The notes beneath the pieces are model-generated. The model had not been told where the DNA came from, did not search any database, and saw only the letters and a list, made by a program, of their open reading frames with translations. Both the position numbers and the translations under genes were made by a program. From Flaccisagitta enflata (Eukaryota > Chaetognatha > Sagittoidea > Aphragmophora): DNA of 64,000 nt. Below, in pieces: positions 1 to 13,300 of this stretch. The stretch spans positions 60,140,001 through 60,204,000 of the forward strand of contig OZ231126.1 of NCBI GenBank assembly GCA_965153355.1, in the 5' to 3' direction. Position 1 is the stretch's first letter; every line of letters starts with the position of its first letter.

Positions 1-240
1 ACGAAATGATAAATGACAAATTGATAAAGAAAATGGCAAAAAGACATCCGATGACAGACGGACAATGTTTCGTGGTAAAAAAACATGGATGAAAAATTCT
101 TGAAGGAAAGAATAAAAGTCAGATGGCAATAAGACGAATGACAGATGGACAATGTTCCCAGCTAAATCCCTCAACTAAAGTTTCCTCCGCCGAATATAAT
201 TAATCAAGAATTGAATTTCATCCAATCCCCATCGCAATTT

Positions 241-244
<4 letters not shown>
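1..244. other. Intergenic, no gene recognised
   Basis: No coding or RNA feature is visible. A weak direct repeat is present: a GATGACAGACGGACAATGTT-like phrase near 50-70 recurs near 130-155 in diverged form. This is probably degenerate dispersed repeat. Confidence 0.5.
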
Positions 245-286
<42 letters not shown>

Positions 287-428
287 TCAATTCCCCTTTC
301 CCATTGTCTGTGGTTTCTGCCAATAGCTTCGTGATGGTTCAGCCTTCTGTATGTCTGTCTGTCTCTGTGTTTCGCTTTCTTAATTTTTTGTCTGTCTGTC
401 TGTCTCCCTGTCTCTGTCTGTCTCCCTG

Positions 429-469
<41 letters not shown>
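245..469. repeat. Compound (TC)n / (TGTC)n microsatellite
   Basis: Two TC runs (about 245-284 and 435-469) are separated by a TGTC-rich stretch. Read on the - strand, the order is GA followed by GACA, the polarity also seen at several other GA arrays here. The apparent Ser-Leu ORF across it is only the repeat read in frame. Confidence 0.9.
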
Positions 470-3213
<2,744 letters not shown>

Positions 3214-3412
3214 AGGGCATGTGAATTGTAAGATAAGATGATTGGAATTTGGATAGAAAAACGTGACCATGGACAGCTGTACCAATCGAGGTTTTGGTTT
3301 AGATTTGAAAAGGCTCATCCATGAATGCATTGGATGGGCTTTTTTTGATCGATCAGGCAGAAATAAACGATGAAGATACAATAAGTAAACTCGTTCCCTT
3401 TTCAATGTCTCC

Positions 3413-3635
3413 TTTTGAAAGGGCCACTCGGTCGCTCGCTATGTTCATTCACTCGCACCGCTCACTCCGCTCACTCGCTCCGCAGCGCTCCGCTTTGCTA
3501 CACTCCGTTCACGGGCTCGCTCACTCACTTCGCTCACTCCCTCGTGGGACAGTAGAAAATCTTGAATATGTGTTCACGCTGTTATCGCGTTTCACGGGAG
3601 GGAACGCGTTTTTGGTCGTCACCAGAAACACGCCC
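3413..3635 (+). mobile_element. Family C element, 5'-truncated
   Basis: Starts at TTTTGAAAGGGCCACTCGG and ends with the family's 3' terminus GAAACACGCCC. The body is the CGCTCACTCGCTCCG-rich core and the TTGAATATGTGTTCACGCTG stretch shared by eight copies in the window. The 5' terminal GGGCGTTTCTAGT is missing. The frame reading RSLRSLAPQRS is a repeat artefact, not a gene. Confidence 0.85.
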
Positions 3636-3639
3636 GAAG

Positions 3640-3838
3640 ATGTCGATCCATCAAACCCTCAAACCATCAAACCACCCCCCCCCCCGGCTTGTCCACTTGT
3701 CCGCTTGTCCGCTTGTCCGCCGGTTAAATGTTGATGTTTTTGCATTACTGCTCTTGTCCAAATACTTTGTCTTTTTTTTAACACCCCACCCGCGGGCGAC
3801 TTGGGTAGCCATGTATCCGGCCTTGTTGAAATATGTTT
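3640..3838 (-). mobile_element. Family A element, hairpin end degraded
   Basis: Read on the - strand it begins with the family 5' end (AACAAGGCCGGATACATGG), followed by the GGGTGG-type region. The tetranucleotide section is a (CTTGTCCG)n variant on +. The 3' hairpin terminus is not recognisable next to the family C copy. Confidence 0.7.
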
Positions 3839-4250
3839 CCACAGCAACAGATTTTGATGATTGATGAGGAATAAAATATGTATATGAAACTTAATTACAC
3901 TTCAAATATTATATCATTCTGTTTGCCGTATTAATCTCCATGTTACACATGACCCCATCATCCCAAGTCTAGACGACATCGACTGTGCCAGGAACATAGC
4001 AGAGACGTTTGAATGCCCCCAGGAAAATTGCTCCAAGCTGCAATTCTATGAAAGTCGTGAGTGGAGTAATGTAATAAAGAGGTTTTCCTTTTATGGTTGT
4101 ACTTAAAGAAACGTGGATGCAGTACCATGGGAAATTTACTAAATGAGTATTATGTGACTCATAAAAGCCAGGCTGTCTGTCGGTCAGTTCTTCAGTCTGT
4201 CCCTCCATCTGTCTATCCGTCAAGATGTTATTTTTTGTCTTTGAAGATAC

Positions 4251-4602
4251 GGTAGGACCCTGCAATAACGGATGTTTAGGTACAGTTGAGCTTCACTAGA
4301 GCGCATTCCAAGAAACTGAGCAAATCTATGCCTTATAGTGAAACTGCTTTATTGCCAACATAGAATCAACTACAATATCTTTCATGGGACTATGAGTTAT
4401 TTGCCTTATAAGCGGGCGTACCTTATTAGCGGGTGCACTCTAGTGAAGCTCCAGTGTACCAGCAAATTTCATCTATTTAAGGTGAAATTGTTGTTGTCAT
4501 TTAAGAAATATAAAGCAAAATGACTTGAAGGGGCCAAAGTTTAATAGTTGTTGTTAGTGTATTTCCATACCTCTCGGGTCCATAATAGCGAGGTGTAACT
4601 GT
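4251..4602. mobile_element. Diverged MITE carrying a nested MITE
   Basis: The left end (TACGGTAGGACCCTGCAATA) and the reverse complement of the right end (TACAGTTACACCTCGCTATT) are similar imperfect inverted ends. The element at 4283-4456 sits inside it. The outer element is inferred from this weak similarity. Confidence 0.45.
4283..4456. mobile_element. pogo/Tigger-like MITE with TA target duplication
   Basis: The left end CAGTTGAGCTTCACTAGAG matches the reverse complement of the right end, CACTGGAGCTTCACTAGAG, apart from small changes. TA lies on both sides (4281-4282 and 4457-4458). The CAGT start, TA duplication and length of about 174 bp fit a non-autonomous Tc1/mariner/pogo element. 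No transposase is encoded. Confidence 0.8.
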
Positions 4603-5456
<854 letters not shown>

Positions 5457-5850
5457 CAAACGGACGGAACGACAGACAAACTCAAAGAAAGACAGACAGC
5501 GAACCATTCACACGGACGAACGGAAACACCCGTCCTAGCCGAGAAGAAGCTAGAAGCCTAAAAACAATTGATTATATAGCAGGGTTGAAAATTGAACGGT
5601 AAACGTAACGGAAAGTCAAATTGAGATCCGAGAAGAGACAAAAAGAAACAAAATACCCAATATATGCAGCTAAAGAAAAGCAAACAAGATGAAACAAATG
5701 GACAATCGAGCAGAGACAGAGACAAGTTGACAGCGAAGCGAAAGACAGAGACAGAGCGAAGAATAAATGGCATTTCGCCCTAAAGAATTTCTTTTTCTCG
5801 TCTTTATTCTTTTACGTATTCTCTTTCTTCTTCTCCTCCTCCTCCCCCTA
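5457..5850. other. Intergenic, nothing recognised
   Basis: A-rich sequence with decaying GACAGA phrases downstream of the compound microsatellite. No gene is supported. Confidence 0.5.
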
Positions 5851-6229
5851 TTTGGGCAGCGGCCCCAAAGGGGTCGATGATTTATGCTTTCACACTTTCA
5901 CACTTTACCTTGGACACCGTAAAGGTGAAAAAAGAGAGGTGACTTCTAAACCATTTGAGCCAGTATGGCCATGTCCAGACACAACTCAAATGAAAGATCT
6001 TTCGAAGAGCTTTAAAAACACCACAAATTTTCCTCAGTTTCTTTTTGATCAAGTTGGTTAAAATAGGTTTTAGAAATCCGCCAAATTTTATAACGCCAAG
6101 GTTATGTGTGAAAGCATAGGTCATTAACCTCTTTGGGGCCGCTGCCCTGCTCCCTCCCTCAACTTTAAGCACAACCTACTTAGGCAGGGCACGGGTACTG
6201 CTGACCACCTAACGCTTTTGCGACTATTC
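5851..6229 (+). mobile_element. Family D foldback element, copy 1
   Basis: The left end TTTGGGCAGCGGCCCCAAAG continues into a phrase about cytosine-rich 'ATGCTTTCACAC'. The inverted counterpart (TGTGTGAAAGCATAGGTCAT, then TTTGGGGCCGCTGCC) is at about 6104-6148. An asymmetric tail ends TTTTGCGACTAT, as in the second copy at 12686-13034. No coding capacity. Confidence 0.8.
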
Positions 6230-6291
6230 TTTTTCTTCTTCTTCTTCTTTTTCTTCTTCTTCTTCTTCTCCTTGTTCTTCTTCTTCTTCTT

Positions 6292-6322
<31 letters not shown>

Positions 6323-6486
6323 TTCTTCTTCTTCTTCTTCTGTTTCTTCATCTTTTTCTTCTTCTTCTTCTGTTTCTTCTTCTTTTTCTTCTTCTTCTTC
6401 TTCTTCTTCTTCTTCTTCTTCTTCTTCTTCTTCTTCTTCTTCTTCTTCTTCTTCTTCTTTTTCTTCTTCTTCTTCTTCTTCTTCTA
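6230..6486. repeat. (TTC)n microsatellite
   Basis: About 257 bp of TTC repeat with scattered substitutions, starting directly at the family D 3' end. The poly-Phe frame is an artefact. Confidence 0.95.
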
Positions 6487-6985
6487 ACTTGCTTTCCATT
6501 CAGACCGAAAGAGGTTTTATTTTATTACTCCAAGAGAGAGAAAGAGAGAGAAAGATGAGAGAGAATACCGAGGCAAAGTACGAGGTTTCTGGCGTGAACA
6601 GCTACCTTCAAGGCATCTATGATGGGGCTGGAATGGGGGGGGGGGGATTAAGGTAATGGAGAGTAGGGTAGGTTGTGGTATTGGGGAAAGATACACGCGA
6701 AGGTGTCTCACATGCTGACAAGATTTAGAAATTGAAAGGCAAATGATTACATCGATTAACCTTTTCTTCCTATCAGCTTAGAGAGAAACAGTATCGATTT
6801 TAGCGGGAATCATCATGGAGAACTTAAGTAAGTACTGAGTACTCTGTCTCTGTCTCTAGCTCGCCTACTTTTAGTCGCTGTATAGGAAGATGTGTCTGTA
6901 GGTGGGTATGTGCTGTGAGGCTCGGTTTGACGCGACATTTTGGATTTTGCAGTGTACAGGAACAGCAAATTTGGAAAATCGTTTC
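6487..6985. other. Intergenic, nothing recognised
   Basis: Contains a short GAGAGA/AAAGAG stretch (6530-6560) and a G9 run near 6638. No gene is supported. Confidence 0.5.
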
Positions 6986-7126
6986 GCGTGAAATTCTTAA
7001 TCTCTCTCTGAAAGTAAAATTTTGCATTTCTAAGAACATGGCCCCTTTCTTATATGTCTTTAGAACAGGGCCATGTTTTTAGAAATGCAAATTTATGCAT
7101 TCAGAGACAGATTAAGAATTTCACGT
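6986..7126. repeat. Foldback (inverted repeat) of about 140 bp
   Basis: The left arm GCGTGAAATTCTTAATCTCT through GCATTTCTAAGAACATGGCC is inverted on the right as GGCCATGTTTTTAGAAATGC through ATTAAGAATTTCACGT. The loop is about 25 bp. It is probably a small MITE. Confidence 0.8.
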
Positions 7127-7384
7127 AAGACAAGTCAAGGAATGGAGGTTAATCTTTTTTTCTCATTTTTTCCAACTGATTTTGAACACATAAATGATTC
7201 TCAATGCAAATAAATCAATAATTTATACCGAAGATATGATTTCTTTTAAAAAATTGTGAATTCATCACTTAATTATTTTTCTAGAATATGATTTGACCGT
7301 GAAAATTGCTCCTTCGTGTGCACCTTGACATAACGCAAAATCGGCTGAAATGATGATTTCTGAGCATTACGGCCCCCGACTTGC
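7127..7384. other. AT-rich intergenic
   Basis: No feature seen. Confidence 0.4.
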
Positions 7385-7472
7385 GCCACACTACCTCTGT
7401 CCACCATCATTACTGCCCCTGCCCACCCACCAGCGACTACTTATTGGCCGTGTATCCGGCCTTGTTAACTTT
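7385..7472 (-). mobile_element. Family A fragment (5' end only)
   Basis: On the - strand it begins AACAAGGCCGGATACACGGC, continues into GTCGCTGGTGGGTGGGCAGG, and then loses similarity. The microsatellite and hairpin are missing. Confidence 0.7.
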
Positions 7473-8461
7473 AAGTTTAAGGAGAAATAATATAATGGCT
7501 AGATGATTTGATTTATGCCTGAATTATGGGATTAGCGATCAGATGATGGAATACCTTGACCGCCTCGACATTAAATCATCAATTTGCATCGACCATCGCC
7601 CATCGAAACGATCTCTTGGCTTCGCATTAACCTTAAGACTTAAAGTGCTGATCGTGATGGGATTTAGCATATATGGTGTCGTAACATCGACATTCCGATG
7701 GGAGGGGGGGGGGAGAAGATAGGCGATCAATGCTTGATTAGTTTAGCGCGGCCGGCATGGTATGGCACCACAGAGCGTCTCTCCCCCGCATGGGGCCCGG
7801 ATTTTTGATCTCGTCGCCTCGGCAACGCTTTCACGACGTCACCACGTCGCGTTTTACGATCGACTTCAAAAGGGGATGATGGCCTCTGAGAAATGAGGAC
7901 ACGATAAGAGGAAGAATACACGATGATATCAGCGGCATCGTGATCGCGGAAAAAAAAAGAGTGGGACGTGGGATGCAACGGAAACTAAGGCTCCGTAGCT
8001 CCTTCTCTGATTAGCTGTCTGATGATTTGTCTGTCTGTCTGTCTGTCTGAATTCCTCGCGGCCTGTCGGTTAGACTGCTTATGACTGTCCGTCTGTCCGC
8101 ATTTGTAACTCGATATATTGATCATCGTCTTCTTAATCTCCATGGCTGGTTGATCCCACTCTCTTTTTTTCCTTCCTTGATACCCTTCTTTTACTCCTTT
8201 CTTCCTTCTCAAACCATTAGGGCTTCACGGAGACGTATTTTCGGGATGCAAAATTGGAGATAATGGTCCATCGGCGTTGATGCGTGTACAGTGGCGCTTC
8301 TATGCGCTACCTGGCGTTTCCCGGGGCGTCCTAGCGCTTTCTGCCTTTTTGCGTTTACTGTCGCTTTCTGCCTCTTTCCGACACGATTTTCACAGTATTC
8401 TTTTTCTAAATGGATGTCACGGACGAAAAGAGTTGTGATGGTTCAGTTTCAGTTGACAAAG
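7473..8461. other. Intergenic, no gene supported
   Basis: Contains a short (TGTC)n run at 8030-8050. The open frames lack domain features. Confidence 0.5.
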
Positions 8462-8729
8462 TGCGTGTTTCTAGTGAGTGCCAAAAACGCGTTCCCTCCC
8501 GTGAAACGCGATAACGGCGTGAACACATATTCAAGATTTTCAACTGTCCCACGAGGGAGTGAGCGAAGTGAGTGAGCGAGCCCATGAACAGAGCGAGCGA
8601 GCGAAGCGAGTGGAGCGAAGCGGAGCGCTGCAGAGCGAGTGAGCGGAGTGAGTGGTGTGAGCGAACGAATGTAGCGAGCGACCAAGTGGCCCATTCAAAA
8701 CGCGATTGTCTGTGACGAGAAAAAAACCC
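8462..8729 (-). mobile_element. Family C element, copy 2
   Basis: Inverted copy of the family: it starts GTGTTTCTAGTGAGTGCCAA and carries the GAGCGAGCGAAGCGAG-type core. The far end is decayed (GACGAGAAAAAAACCC in place of GACTAGAAACGCCCC). Confidence 0.85.
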
Positions 8730-8853
8730 AAAGACTGATAAGAATGGCGACAACGACAGCATCAACCTTATCAAATTCTGTCTCCGTTTTTCTTCACAGT
8801 AAAACATTCGTTTCATCTTTATGCACCTATAACGTAGCCGTCTCTAACGGTCA

Positions 8854-9014
8854 TTTTTGTGAAAACTTCTCAACATTCGAAGCAGCCAAGGTAAGCAGAT
8901 ATTTCGCATGAACAAACTTTTTTCAATGATTTTTTATGCGGAAATGGCGAAATTAACGACTTTCTAATTTCTCCAAGATGGAAGTTTCGAATGTTAACTT
9001 ATCTTTTCACAAAC
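8854..9014. repeat. Inverted repeat, about 30-bp arms
   Basis: TTTTGTGAAAACTTCTCAAC with ATTCGAAGC on the left is inverted on the right as GTTTCGAATGTTAACT with TCTTTTCACAAAC. It resembles a small foldback element. Confidence 0.6.
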
Positions 9015-9118
9015 TTTGCGGTTTGAAGACGCCATGTCACAATGACCAGGCATCAATATAACAACTATAAAGCCGTTGCGCGTATTTCCATTCTTTTATC
9101 TTTTATCACATACTCACG

Positions 9119-9258
<140 letters not shown>

Positions 9259-9477
9259 TCGTTTTGATCAATTTCTTCTTCTTTGATTTTTCTGATTTAT
9301 CATTATCATTTCCCTCTTCCACTAAAACAATCTTAATTTGTAGATCTCAAAAAAAGAGATAAAAGTCGATCAAATAACCAATTCAAATAAATCACAAAGA
9401 TATAATTTCTCGTCCATTGAGGCATAAGCAACTCATGATCTTACAAACCCGCTAGTAAGGAATTTTGGAGAGAGAGA

Positions 9478-9742
9478 AAACAAGGCCGGATACACGGCTA
9501 GGGATGGGGGCATTATCATCAAAAACAAGGCCGGATACACAGCTACCCCATTCGCATGCGGGTGAGCAGGGGCCGTTTTTGAGGTCACTTGATCATTTGG
9601 ACAATAGCAGTGAGGCAAAAGACCGCAAAAAACAAAAAAAGTTAAGTGTGACGGTCGACGGACAGACCAACAGACGGACCAACGGACCAACGGACGGACT
9701 GACAAAGCGGGGTGTAGAGTCGCGTAGCACGCGACTTAAAAA
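9478..9742 (+). mobile_element. Family A element (Helentron/pearl-like), complete copy with doubled 5' end
   Basis: The 5' end ACAAGGCCGGATACACGG occurs twice (about 9479 and 9525). Next come GCATGCGGGTGAGCAGGGGC and the conserved TCATTTGGACAATAGCAGTG region. An ACGGACCA tetranucleotide block is followed by ACAAAGCGGGGTGTAGA and the terminal hairpin GTCGCGTAGCACGCGAC, then TTAAAAA. Non-coding. The layout (5' motif, tetranucleotide array, 3' hairpin) matches non-autonomous Helentron/pearl-type elements. Confidence 0.8.
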
Positions 9743-10346
9743 GGACCAAATACAAGATACGCATTCATTAAGTAAAATGAACGTTCCTCATTAACATGAA
9801 TCGGCTAAAAACCCTTACATAAGAGCGTGAGTTTACTGTCTTATCTCGACCTTATCAGTTTGTTTTTTTTTTCATTTACGACTACTCTGATCCACCCTCT
9901 TTCTTCACTTCGCCCTACAATCACTTCACATGCCATTTTCTGTCTGAGATTTGACATATCAACCATCAAGGTATTTTTATTCTTCCATTTATTTGTCTCT
10001 GTGCACTGTGAACGCTTATGCCGAAAGAAGGTGAAGGTGTTGATTATTGGGCTGTTGGTATAGCCTTCAAATAATCACAAACAATCGATTTTATCAAAAT
10101 CAATGGACCGTGATTGATTAACCAGAAGATTTGAGACTAAGAACATACAATGAATCTAAAGTCAGCAACGAAGCACGCGAAAAACGACAAAAAGAAATTA
10201 TCAATGCGTCAGACTTCGAGTGTTCCTGTGGCGCTGTCTTGCTGTCTTTCTGCTTGTTTGTCTGTCTTTCTGTCTGTCTGTTTTGCTCTCTGTATCTCTG
10301 TCTGTCTGTCATTTTTGATGTTGATCATGTTCTTATCTTCTTATAG
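9743..10346. other. Region upstream of the pore-forming gene; probable 5' UTR intron end
   Basis: No other gene is recognised. A pyrimidine-rich tract (10230-10345, TGTC-rich) ends in CTTCTTATAG directly before the ATG at 10347. This is a strong splice-acceptor context, so an untranslated first exon probably lies upstream. I could not locate a promoter. Confidence 0.5.
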
Positions 10347-13300
10347 ATGGCTAATATGATCCCGGTCTTGTTGGTCTTCACCTTGTTGGTCGGAATCGAC
10401 GCATTCTGGCAGAACAACTTTGACCAACCACATAACTTTGAATGTGCGCCAGGTGAGTCAATTACATACTCGATTTCAGCGGTTCATACTCACTGAGCAG
10501 ATCGGTGAAATATCTGACGGGAAAAATTGCATACTCAGGTACTTCTGTGAGTCGGATCAGAAGTGAACATCACAACTACCACGAAGACCGAAGATGGGAA
10601 TGGTCTTGCAGAACAAACAATGAAGTACTTTCATCGTGCATGTGAGTGGCAGTTAACCAGTAAGTAAAACAAAGGGCAGTACGTAAAAAAAACATGAGAA
10701 TACGTATAGATTTTAATACGTCTAAATTGTATAATTTTGGTAAGGTGGTCCGGGTATGTGAATGGATGGGATCAAATTGTCCACTATGTCTGCCCATCCA
10801 CTTATCCATTGATGGTGGGCACGCAAAGTTATCACCACAATTATCAGTAAGTTCTGTCACAATCCATATACGGGGTCATCAATCTCGATTGGGAAAAAGA
10901 AATTAGGCAAATGCTTAGATAGTCTTAAATTAAAGATAGAATTAGAGATAGTTTATAAAGATATAGAATTAGAGATAGTTTATAAAGATATCTTCAACTG
11001 AGACAAAGATAGTTTTTAAACAAAGACAGTTTATAAAGATATCTTCAACTAAGACGAATCTGACATTTTCTGCTCAATCCAGTGAGATACATATGTACAG
11101 GGTGTCCCAAGTCAGTTGTAACATAAAGAATCGACATATCTCTGCTTCCAAATTTTCAAATCAATTTCTGAAAAAAGATCTGTGATGATCTAGGTCTGCA
11201 CTTTCTGTCACACTAAATGTCAACTTTGATTATTAGATAGTTGCGGGTTAGAAAAATATAAAATGAGTGGTATTGTTAAGTGGAAAATTATCTTTTTCAT
11301 AGCTGTATTTTGAAGTAGCTGACTTTAACTGTCTGCTATGTTTTGACAAATTGATCTAAAAACCTGTGATTGGTCTCAAATGAAAGATGATTGTACATAG
11401 ATTGTACATCTGCTTTGAAATCTTAGAAAATTTTGACAATTAATACCTTTATTGATTATTTTTATCAAAAAATGTTACAATCAAAAGTGGAAATCTAGAA
11501 AAAATCAATGAAAATTTCACGTTATTTTTGAAAATTGGCAATTTTTTTTGTTGATCTAAAATCTATGACAAATTATCTGCCATTTGAGACCGATTGCAGG
11601 GTTTTAGCTCAATTGGTTGAAAAATACCAAGTAGTTAGAGACAGCTACTTTCAAGTACAGCAAAAAGTAAAAAAAACAAAAAAAGGCATGGTCAAATATC
11701 ACTAGTGTATTTCAAAGAAACGCGGTCCCTGAACAAAAAGTCTGATTGTCATGAAATTTTGTATGCAAAGAGTGCAGACCAAGATTTTTTTAAATTTTTT
11801 TTTTCAGAAATTGATTTAAAGACCTACAAGTAGAGATATGTCGATTCTTTATGTTACAACTGACTTGGGACACCCTGTATAAGAGCAAATTAAAGAAAAA
11901 CAGTTTTGATAAACTAAGGCTAAATTGAGCTATATATGAAAATGCTTTTTTTAAATTGATGTTGTGGACAAAGTGTTTAAATCAAACCAATGAAATTTTG
12001 ACACAAAAAACGTCAAACATTGTACTATAAAAGAGAACAAATCCCAGATCAATGAGGAGAAACAGCTGAGAGGAAAAGCATCACACTTTTTCCCCGTCCA
12101 GATTGATGACCCGGTATGGACTATATTCTTACAGATGAGTTCGGTTTCTATGGCATAAAGGTTGATTGAGATATTCATCAACAGTGTTTTGAATTGGGTA
12201 CCTGCCTTTCAAAAATGAACTTTTGTCATGTCAGATAGTATAAGTATAAGTATAAGTATAAGTAGCCGAATGGCGAGCTTTCAATGACACGCGAAAAATG
12301 GTATTCGTATTCTGTAACGCAATCCTGTGTCAACTCCATAACATACGCTCCATTACAATGTCATTCGTTCCACACTTCCTATAAGTATAACTCTGCTTGC
12401 ATCTCTCTTTGACTCCGTTACTCAGTGAAGATCGACGATTCCGTTACAAATGCTGCAAAGTAAAGAGCAACTGTAAGAGGTTGTCTTGCACTACAACGAA
12501 CCATTTGAATCAGTATGACCGACCCATGGATTTCTTCATTCCATCCGGTTCCGAACTCGTTGGCCTTTGGTCGGAACACCATAATTACCGCGAAGATAGA
12601 GTCTGGAAGGCCAAAACCTGCCAATTGTCATGCGGGTGAGTGAATTGCGTGTAACTATCAAACAAACAGTGACATAAAGTTTGATTTTTGGGCAGCGGCC
12701 TTGAAGGGGTCGATGACTTATACTTTCACACATATGGGGATTTTCTCCTCCTCCTTCTCCTTCTCCTTCTCCATCCCTCCCCCAAATTCTGCCGGAAGGA
12801 GTAAGAGAAATTCTGCCAAACTCTGCCAAATTCTGCCAATTTTTGCTGAATTCTGCCAAATTTGGTCAATCCCCCCTGGCTTTCCGGAGAAGGAGGAGAA
12901 AATTCCTTTTATGTGTGAAAGCATAGGTCATCAACCCCTTCAGGGCCGCTGCTCTGCACAGCCCGCAATCATAATCACGAACTACTCCAGCAGGGCATGG
13001 GTACCGCTGACCATCTGACGCTTTTGCGACTATCAAAGTTTGATGTGAATAATTATTTCTATTTTGTTTGATGGACAGCCTCGAGAAAGCCCATTTTACC
13101 ATCATCAAAGTGGACTGGGACGTAACTGGGATCTCAAGATGTGAGTAAACCTTTAGCTCTGTAAGTAAAGTTTCGGACATTCTATGAAAAGTGGAACAAT
13201 ATCCCTCACTAAACCCAAACTGAAATAAATGGAAGAGGGTCTTGTGAACCCTCACTGACTAGTTAATACGCGCACCACTCCTAGTTTTCCATAAAACAAT

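Noticed and set aside
8406-8816. Ser/Arg/Leu-rich proteins (RSLRSL type), also at 3321, 14887, 31274, 36558, 39418 and 40506
   Set aside because: They coincide with dispersed copies of family C and are cut at its ends.
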